This document shows, piece by piece, positions 44,924 to 51,125 of a stretch of DNA of 51,125 bases. Each line of letters starts with the position of its first letter. Positions within the stretch are counted from its first letter, which is position 1. Both the position numbers and the translations under genes were made by a program. Location of the stretch: contig CABYEA010000010.1 of the NCBI GenBank assembly GCA_902517895.1, forward strand, positions 1-51,125. Direction: 5' to 3'. Origin of the DNA: an uncultured Bacteroidota bacterium. Lineage in GTDB: Bacteria > Bacteroidota > Bacteroidia > Flavobacteriales > Flavobacteriaceae. Below the pieces are notes generated by a model. The model ran no database searches, was not told the origin of the DNA, and worked only from the letters and a program-made list of their open reading frames with translations.

Positions 44924-47673
44924 AAAAATATATTACATTAATTATTTTTTTATCAAGCTCAATTATTTTTTCTCAGATAAAGATGAGCGGTAAGGTAACC
45001 GATAGTATAGGTACACCCTTAGAGCTGGCAAATATTATTTTAATTGATTCAAATTCTAATACTCTTGAAACTTTTGCAATGTCAGATAATGAGGGTGATT
45101 ATAAATTATCCTTAAAAAAGAATAGTAAATATAAACTTCAGGTTAGCTACATCGGTATGGCTACTTTTACACAAACGTTAAATACCAGAGAAAATGATAT
45201 TGTTAAGAATCTCTCTTTAAGACAAGATAATCAACTTGATGCAGTCGAGTTAACATACGAAATGCCAGTTGTTGTAAGTGGCGATACGCTAGTTTATGAT
45301 GCTGATTCATTCAAAACTGGTACCGAAAGAAAACTTGAAGATTTATTAAAAAATCTACCCGGTGTTGAAATAAATGATGATGGAGAGATAGAAGTTGAAG
45401 GAAAAGCCGTTACAAAAGTTATGGTTGAAGGAAAAGATTTTTTTGATGGTGATTCTAAAATTGCTTCAAAGAATATACCTTCTAATGCAGTAGATAAAGT
45501 TCAAATTTTAAAGAACTATGCAGAGGTTGGACAACTTAGCTCTGTTCAAAACAACCAAGATAACATTGCCATTAATATTAAGTTAAAGAAGGGCAAAGAT
45601 AAGTTTTGGTTTGGTGATATTCTAGTAGGTGCAGGTGAGTCACCTAGCCACACCCAAAATCAAAATTTGGACCTACATATCTTTCAGCCAAAGCTTTTCT
45701 TCTACAGTCCAACTTACAGTATTAATGTTATTGGAGATTTAAATAATATTGGTGAGCAGGCATTTTCAAGAAGGGATTATTGGAATTTTTCAGGTGGTTT
45801 TAACAGACCAAGCGGAAAAAGTGGAACAAATATTTCGCTAGGAAATAATAATTTAAGTTTTTTGCAACTTCAAAATAATAGAGCAAAAGATATTAATACT
45901 GAGTTTGTAGCAATAAACTCTAGCTATTCCCCAGATAAAAAAATTGATTATTCTGCTTTTTTAATTTTAACAAATAGTGAGACAGAAATACAACAAAATA
46001 ATAGTACTCAGTATGTTGGTTTACCTGAAAATATTCCCGACGAAAATACTCAAACAAATACTTCACAAGTTAGTGAGCTTGGAATTGGCAAGTTTTCGCT
46101 AAAATTCATCCCAAATGTTAATAATCAGTTTGAGTATGAGATTTTGGGTAGATTAACAAATGAAACTCAAGACCAAAATTATTTATCCTCGGTTATCGGA
46201 GCTATTGATCAGTTTGATGAAGCTGAAACTTTCAGCATTAATCAAAACTTAAACCATTATTACACCTTAAACGAAAAAAATATTTTTGCGTTAGAAGCCC
46301 AACATTTAATCAAGGATGAAGATCCTTTTTACAATGCTATTTTGGAAAATAATGAGAACTATCAAATTACAGCTACTGGATTGGGATTAGATAATTCTCT
46401 TCCTTTTTATAATATCGCTCAGGACAAAAAAGTTAAGTCAAATCAACTTGATGCAAAAATTGATTATTGGAATATTTTAAATAAAAAGAGTGATATTAAC
46501 TTAACCTTTGGAACAATTTATAGTAAACAAGAATTTGATTCAGATATTTTTCAGTTCCTCTCCAACTCAAATGAGAATACATATAATCCAACTCCTTACA
46601 TAAATAACGGTATAGATTCTAATGATGTTGGTTATGTTTTTAATGACGTTTATTTGGGATTACACTACAGATTAAAATCGGGTAAGTTTACAATTAGCCC
46701 AGGGTTTACAGCTCATTCATATAATTCTGAAAATTCACAGAATGAGTCTTTTGATGCTGGAAGTCTAAATTTTAAAAAATCTTTTTTTAAACTTCTTCCA
46801 GATTTTAATATGATTATTCAATTTAAGGATAGTGAGACACTTAGGTTAAACTATGCCATGAGAACACAATTTACAGATGTAAGTAAAATTGCAAGAGGGT
46901 TGGTTTTAAACAATTACAACTCAATTTTTATTGGCACCCAAGATTTACAAAATGCTGTTTCACATAATATAAGTTTAAATTATAACAGTTTTAATCTTTT
47001 TAATTATACGAATGTTTATGCTGGAATAAACTACAATAAATCTATTGATCAAATAAGAAATTTAACCAGTTTTGAAAGTGTAATAGCTACAAGTAGCCCT
47101 TTTAACTCAGGTTTTGCTGATGAAAATTTATCTGCATATGGAAGATATCAAAGATCTTTTGGAAAAATAAGGGGGACTGTTGGTACAAACTTTAATTTAT
47201 CTAAATTTAATCAGTTTATTCAAGATACATCAAGACCTAGCCTGAGTAAAACTTTCTCTCAAAATTATAATGCTTCTTTCAGAACTTTATTTAAGAATGC
47301 TCCTAACCTCGAAGCCGGTATGAAGTACTCCATAAGTGAAACAAATATTGGAGATTTAGAAACTAAGTATTTCACAGAAAGTCCATTTATTGAAATTGAT
47401 GCACTTATACTAAAATCATTTACTTTCAGATCAAATTATTCCACAACCAAGTTTAAAGATCAAAATTCAATTATTAACAATTATGAATTTTTTGATGCAG
47501 CTATTTCTTACAGAAAGGACAAGGAAAGTAAATGGGAGTTTGAATTAAGAGCAACTAACTTATTAGATACAAAATCCCAAAGTCAATCAAACGTATCCAA
47601 TATTTCTGTTAGTACTAACGAATACTTTATTCAACCAAGGTTTGTAACAATAAGACTTATTTACAGTCTTTAA
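44911..47673 (+). CDS. Outer-membrane beta-barrel protein with carboxypeptidase-regulatory-like domain
   Basis: A 920-residue TonB-receptor-like protein with a signal peptide (to about residue 22, SSSIIFSQ), a carboxypeptidase-D regulatory-like beta domain (about 23-105, GKVTDSIGTPLELANIILID), a plug-like domain (about 110-225, with LKNLPGVEINDDGEIEVEG), then a large barrel ending in VTIRLIYSL. It belongs to the TonB-dependent-transporter-like group typically paired with GLPGLI genes in flavobacteria. A TonB box was not identified. Its job in the operon would be import of a hydrophobic substrate for AlkB or export-linked assembly; not demonstrated. ATG 44911 overlaps alkB by 13 nt; GTG 44920 is an alternative. 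Confidence 0.85.
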   Translation: MEKVKKYITLIIFLSSSIIFSQIKMSGKVTDSIGTPLELANIILIDSNSNTLETFAMSDNEGDYKLSLKKNSKYKLQVSYIGMATFTQTLNTRENDIVKNLSLRQDNQLDAVELTYEMPVVVSGDTLVYDADSFKTGTERKLEDLLKNLPGVEINDDGEIEVEGKAVTKVMVEGKDFFDGDSKIASKNIPSNAVDKVQILKNYAEVGQLSSVQNNQDNIAINIKLKKGKDKFWFGDILVGAGESPSHTQNQNLDLHIFQPKLFFYSPTYSINVIGDLNNIGEQAFSRRDYWNFSGGFNRPSGKSGTNISLGNNNLSFLQLQNNRAKDINTEFVAINSSYSPDKKIDYSAFLILTNSETEIQQNNSTQYVGLPENIPDENTQTNTSQVSELGIGKFSLKFIPNVNNQFEYEILGRLTNETQDQNYLSSVIGAIDQFDEAETFSINQNLNHYYTLNEKNIFALEAQHLIKDEDPFYNAILENNENYQITATGLGLDNSLPFYNIAQDKKVKSNQLDAKIDYWNILNKKSDINLTFGTIYSKQEFDSDIFQFLSNSNENTYNPTPYINNGIDSNDVGYVFNDVYLGLHYRLKSGKFTISPGFTAHSYNSENSQNESFDAGSLNFKKSFFKLLPDFNMIIQFKDSETLRLNYAMRTQFTDVSKIARGLVLNNYNSIFIGTQDLQNAVSHNISLNYNSFNLFNYTNVYAGINYNKSIDQIRNLTSFESVIATSSPFNSGFADENLSAYGRYQRSFGKIRGTVGTNFNLSKFNQFIQDTSRPSLSKTFSQNYNASFRTLFKNAPNLEAGMKYSISETNIGDLETKYFTESPFIEIDALILKSFTFRSNYSTTKFKDQNSIINNYEFFDAAISYRKDKESKWEFELRATNLLDTKSQSQSNVSNISVSTNEYFIQPRFVTIRLIYSL

Positions 47674-47728
47674 ATTTTATCAATAATTCTTTTTTTAGTT
47701 AAAGAAAAAGTTTTTCTTTACAGAGTAA

Positions 47729-47771
47729 ATTATCTGTGTAAATTTATTTTCATAGATAATTTTCTTTTTTT
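47729..47771 (+). terminator. Hairpin with T tract in front of ilvD, terminator or attenuator
   Basis: ATTATCTGTG (47729-47738) and CATAGATAAT (47751-47760) pair over 10 bp with one G-T wobble and a 12-nt AT loop, then a tract of T with one C (to 47771), ending five bases before the ilvD ATG (47776). It could end the preceding barrel gene, or control ilvDB read-through. No amino-acid-rich leader ORF was found in front. Confidence 0.55.
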
Positions 47772-47775
47772 ATAT

Positions 47776-49455
47776 ATGAAAAAATTAAATAAATATAGTA
47801 GAACAGTAACTCAGGACAATTCACAACCTGCAGCTCAGGCGATGCTATATGCTATTGGTTTTACTGATGATGATTTTAACAAGCCTTTAATCGGAATTGC
47901 AAGTACTGGATATGAAGGAAACCCTTGTAATATGCATCTAAATAATTTAGCCTTAGATGTGAAAGATGGAGTAAATTCTATTGATTTTGTTGGATTAATT
48001 TTCAACACAATAGGAGTGAGTGATGGAATTTCAATGGGTACTCCTGGAATGAGATATTCTTTACCTTCAAGAGATATTATCGCAGATTCTGTTGAAACCG
48101 TTGTGCAAGCCATGAGCTATGACGGTTTGGTTACAGTGGTTGGTTGTGATAAGAATATGCCAGGAGCTTTAATGGGGATGATTAGGCTGAATCGACCGTC
48201 AATTCTTTTATACGGTGGAACAATTGACTCAGGTTGTCATAAAAATAAAAAATTAGATATTGTCTCTGCATTTGAAGCATGGGGAGAAAAGGTAACCGGA
48301 ACAATTGATAATAAAGAGTATAGAGAAATTATAAAAAAATCTTGCCCTGGCTCTGGAGCATGTGGAGGAATGTATACTGCAAATACAATGGCTTCTGCAA
48401 TTGAAGCATTAGGTATGTCATTGCCATTTTCTTCTTCTATTCCTGCAAATAATAAAATGAGAAATTCTCTATCCAGTGATACCGGAAAGGCAATGAAAAA
48501 ATTAATTGAGAATGATTTAAAACCCTTAGACATCATTAATGAAAAATCTATTGAAAATGCTGTAACAACTGTTGTTGCTCTCGGTGGATCGACAAATGCC
48601 GTTTTACATTTTCTGGCAATAGCAAGAGCTGCTGACATTGATTTTACAATTGATGATTTTCAAAGAATTAGTGAAAGAACCCCTTTTATCGCTGATTTAA
48701 AGCCAAGCGGTAAGTATTTGATGGAAGATTTACATGATATAGGAGGTGTTCCTGTAGTTCTAAAGTATCTTCTTACAAAAGGTTATTTACATGGTGATTG
48801 CTTAACAGTTACAGGAAATACTTTAAGTGAAAATCTTGATGAAGTTGAAGAAATTACTTTTCAACAAGATATAATTAGACCATGTGAGAATCCGATTAAA
48901 AATAGCGGACACATTAGAATATTATATGGAAATTTAGCGAGTGAAGGTAGTGTTGCTAAAATAACAGGTAAAGAGGGTTTACATTTTAGAGGAACTGCAA
49001 ATGTTTTTGATTCAGAGGAAGAAGTAAATTTTGGTATAAAAAATGGTAAAGTTAAAAAAGGTGATGTAGTTGTTATCCGCTATGTTGGACCAAAAGGTGG
49101 TCCTGGAATGCCTGAAATGTTAAAGCCAACTGCTGGAATTATGGGTGCTGGTTTAGGAAAAGATGTTGCATTAATTACGGATGGTAGATTTTCAGGGGGC
49201 ACACACGGTTTTGTTGTAGGTCATATTACTCCAGAAGCTCAGGTTGGTGGAAATATTGCAATTGTAAAGGACGGGGATAAAATTTCAATTGATGCTGAAA
49301 AAAATATTATTACTTTACATTTGTCAGATGACGAATTAATTAGAAGAAGAAAAAAATGGAAAAAACCACCTTTAAAAGTTACCAAAGGTTCACTATTTAA
49401 GTATGCAAATGTAGTTTCTTCAGCCTCTTTAGGTTGTGTAACTGATGAATTTTAA
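47776..49455 (+). CDS. ilvD: Dihydroxy-acid dehydratase
   Basis: Dehydrates dihydroxy-acids to 2-keto acids in valine, isoleucine and leucine synthesis with an Fe-S cluster. The 559-residue protein has the cluster ligands in [15 protein letters not shown] (about 115-130) and [16 protein letters not shown] (about 190-205), [10 protein letters not shown], and [14 protein letters not shown] near 435. Complete. ilvB follows 10 nt later and the pair opens the branched-chain operon, which continues beyond the window. Confidence 0.97.
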   Translation: MKKLNKYSRTVTQDNSQPAAQAMLYAIGFTDDDFNKPLIGIASTGYEGNPCNMHLNNLALDVKDGVNSIDFVGLIFNTIGVSDGISMGTPGMRYSLPSRDIIADSVETVVQAMSYDGLVTVVGCDKNMPGALMGMIRLNRPSILLYGGTIDSGCHKNKKLDIVSAFEAWGEKVTGTIDNKEYREIIKKSCPGSGACGGMYTANTMASAIEALGMSLPFSSSIPANNKMRNSLSSDTGKAMKKLIENDLKPLDIINEKSIENAVTTVVALGGSTNAVLHFLAIARAADIDFTIDDFQRISERTPFIADLKPSGKYLMEDLHDIGGVPVVLKYLLTKGYLHGDCLTVTGNTLSENLDEVEEITFQQDIIRPCENPIKNSGHIRILYGNLASEGSVAKITGKEGLHFRGTANVFDSEEEVNFGIKNGKVKKGDVVVIRYVGPKGGPGMPEMLKPTAGIMGAGLGKDVALITDGRFSGGTHGFVVGHITPEAQVGGNIAIVKDGDKISIDAEKNIITLHLSDDELIRRRKKWKKPPLKVTKGSLFKYANVVSSASLGCVTDEF

Positions 49456-49465
49456 TTTAAATATT

Positions 49466-51125
49466 ATGTCAAAAATTACCGGTAGCGAGGCTGTTATAAA
49501 ATGTTTATTAGAGGAAAACGTAGATATCATCTACGGTTATCCTGGTGGCGCAATTATGCCTGTTTATGATGAATTATATAAATATCAAGATAAGATTCAT
49601 CACGTATTAACTAGACATGAACAGGGCGCAACTCATTCTGCACAAGGATTTGCTAGAATTTCAGGAAGAGTAGGAGTTGCAATAGCTACATCAGGGCCTG
49701 GGGCCACAAATTTGGTAACTGGATTAGCAGATGCTCAAATTGATTCCACTCCAATGGTGTGTATAACTGGTCAGGTTAGTTCACATCTACTTGGCAGTGA
49801 TGCGTTTCAGGAAACGGATATTATTGGTATCTCAACCCCGATTACGAAATGGAATTATCAAATAACAAAAGCCTCCGAAATTCCAGAAATCTTTGCAAAG
49901 GCATTTTACATTGCTAAGAGTGGTAGACCTGGCCCTGTTTTAATTGATATTACAAAGGATGCCCAATTTGATAAAATTGAATTTTCTTACAAAAAGGTTG
50001 AAGCGATTAGAAGTTATAATCCAGAACCTAAAATAAACCCCGATGCTTTAAAAAATGCAGCAGATTTAATAAACAATGCAAAAAAGCCCCTTATTGTGTG
50101 GGGTCAAGGGGTAATCTTGGGAAATGCAGAAGATGAGTTAATTAGGTTTGTTGAAAAATCTGGAATTCCAGCTGCTTGGACAATTCTTGGAGCTTCAGCC
50201 ATACCAACTAGTCATTCTTTAAACGTAGGTATGTTGGGTATGCATGGAAATTATGCACCAAATGTTCTTACCAATGAATGTGATCTGTTAATCGCAATTG
50301 GGATGAGATTTGACGATAGAGTTACCGGAGATGTTAATCGATATGCTAAGCAGGCAAAAATCATTCATTTTGAGATTGATCCAGCAGAGGTTAATAAGAA
50401 TATTAAGGTGGATATCGCTGTTTTGGGTGATGCCAAAAAATCTTTGAACAAAATCCTAAAAATTACTAACAAAAAAACTCATAAAAAATGGTTAAATGAA
50501 TTCAAAAAGCTTTATAAAATTGAATATGAAAAAGTTATTCATAATGATCTAAACCCTGTAAAAGATGGTTTGACAATGGGTGAAGTAATTAAGGAAATTA
50601 ATATTCAAACCAAGGGTAATGCGGCTATTGTTTCGGATGTTGGCCAGCATCAAATGATTGCATGCAGATATTCTGATTTCAATATATCAAAAAGTAATAT
50701 TACATCAGGCGGATTAGGAACTATGGGGTTTGCATTACCGGCAGCAATTGGAGCTAAAATGGCATGCCCCGAAAGAGAAGTTGTTGCTGTGATTGGTGAC
50801 GGAGGCTATCAAATGACAATTCAGGAATTGGGAACTGTTTTTCAAACTAAAGCCGCTGTTAAAATAGTTGTCTTAAATAATGATTTTTTGGGTATGGTTA
50901 GACAATGGCAGCAATTATTTTTTGATAAAAGATATGCCTCAACAGAGATGGTAAACCCTGATTTTGTAAAAATTGCTGAGGGATATTTTTTAAAAGCAAG
51001 AAGAGTTACTAAAAGAAAGGATCTGGCAGATGCTGTAGAGGAAATGATAAAATCTAACGACCCCTATTTTTTAGAGGTTGTTGTAGAAAAAGAGGCTAAT
51101 GTATTTCCTATGATTCCTACAGGGT
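49466..51125 (+). CDS. ilvB: Acetolactate synthase large subunit, C-terminus cut off by the window edge
   Basis: The frame opens at ATG 49466 with MSKITGSEAVIKCLLEENVD and stays open to the right edge, 553 codons. It catalyses the first common step of branched-chain amino-acid synthesis with ThDP and FAD. Evidence: GYPGGAIMPVYDEL (near 24-37), the catalytic Glu in TRHEQGATHSAQGFAR, ATSGPGATNLVTGLADA, GMLGMHGNYAPN, and the ThDP motif IGDGGYQMTIQEL followed by LNNDFLGMVRQWQQLF. The regulatory subunit ilvH and ilvC are expected just beyond the edge. Confidence 0.96.
   Translation, partial: MSKITGSEAVIKCLLEENVDIIYGYPGGAIMPVYDELYKYQDKIHHVLTRHEQGATHSAQGFARISGRVGVAIATSGPGATNLVTGLADAQIDSTPMVCITGQVSSHLLGSDAFQETDIIGISTPITKWNYQITKASEIPEIFAKAFYIAKSGRPGPVLIDITKDAQFDKIEFSYKKVEAIRSYNPEPKINPDALKNAADLINNAKKPLIVWGQGVILGNAEDELIRFVEKSGIPAAWTILGASAIPTSHSLNVGMLGMHGNYAPNVLTNECDLLIAIGMRFDDRVTGDVNRYAKQAKIIHFEIDPAEVNKNIKVDIAVLGDAKKSLNKILKITNKKTHKKWLNEFKKLYKIEYEKVIHNDLNPVKDGLTMGEVIKEINIQTKGNAAIVSDVGQHQMIACRYSDFNISKSNITSGGLGTMGFALPAAIGAKMACPEREVVAVIGDGGYQMTIQELGTVFQTKAAVKIVVLNNDFLGMVRQWQQLFFDKRYASTEMVNPDFVKIAEGYFLKARRVTKRKDLADAVEEMIKSNDPYFLEVVVEKEANVFPMIPTG

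Noticed and set aside
1-51125. CRISPR array, insertion sequence, prophage or integron
   Set aside because: No regularly spaced direct repeats, transposase, integrase or terminal inverted repeats were found; the window is ordinary chromosomal core with few accessory genes.

Overview
The window is a chromosomal segment of an AT-rich marine-type member of the Bacteroidota, most likely class Flavobacteriia. The evidence is a PorP/SprF protein, a PorG-type protein and a T9SS C-terminal sorting domain (type IX secretion), a GLPGLI protein, a carboxypeptidase-regulatory outer-membrane barrel, a FolK-deoxynucleoside kinase fusion, a DUF2797 protein, -7 boxes of the form TAnnTTTG, and few Shine-Dalgarno sequences. 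No phage, transposon, rRNA or CRISPR array was seen. Gene density is very high, with many overlaps of 1-30 nt, short spacers and several TTG starts, as in streamlined marine genomes.

Layout. 1-2325: a truncated NifU-family gene (minus), porP/sprF (plus) and murI (minus). 2387-8616 (minus): the envelope biogenesis run nadK, porG-like, uppS, bamA, ompH, ompH, closed by a clear terminator. 8701-13518 (plus): pdxJ, an alpha/beta hydrolase, tig, clpP, clpX (proteostasis). 13515-18294: GH3-like enzyme, DUF2797, YhhQ-type transporter, FolK-dNK fusion and a SPOUT RNA methyltransferase on alternating strands. 18388-26273 (plus): mutS, a secreted histidine phosphatase and a very large T9SS-exported protein carrying an apparently intact ATP-grasp/phosphohistidine dikinase core. 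26340-26515: tRNA-Gly(GCC) and tRNA-Leu(UAA) with a terminator. 26655-29549: a DUF1624 membrane protein and a DbpA-like DEAD-box helicase, convergent. 29550-29872: the only gene-free stretch over 300 nt, which holds an apparent tryptophan leader peptide plus terminator with no trp genes behind it. 29873-37681 (minus): kdtA/waaA, lspA, fabD, folA, thyA, nupC, bifunctional nuclease, etfA, etfB. 37813-41477 (plus): pdhB-like gene and hppA. 41508-42894 (minus): deoxynucleoside kinase and a secreted hypothetical protein. 42979-47673 (plus): GLPGLI protein, AlkB-type alkane monooxygenase and outer-membrane barrel in one tight run. 47776-51125 (plus): ilvD and a truncated ilvB (branched-chain amino acid synthesis).

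How the genes work together. The nadK-to-ompH block builds the outer membrane (BamA, Skp-like chaperones, undecaprenyl carrier) and includes a T9SS component; the T9SS would export the large dikinase-like protein. tig-clpP-clpX handle nascent and damaged proteins. folA-thyA together with FolK-dNK and the free dNK cover folate and dTMP/dNTP supply, and nupC imports nucleosides for salvage. etfAB, pdhB and the membrane pyrophosphatase are central energy metabolism. The GLPGLI-AlkB-barrel run suggests uptake and oxidation of a hydrophobic substrate.

The most noteworthy items are the orphan Trp-leader attenuator (29670-29786), the secreted glucan-water-dikinase-like protein paired with a secreted histidine phosphatase (21027-26273), the NTF2-like tail on the proton/sodium pyrophosphatase (about 41121-41474) and the AlkB embedded between GLPGLI and barrel genes. 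All calls are from reading the sequence; no database search was run.
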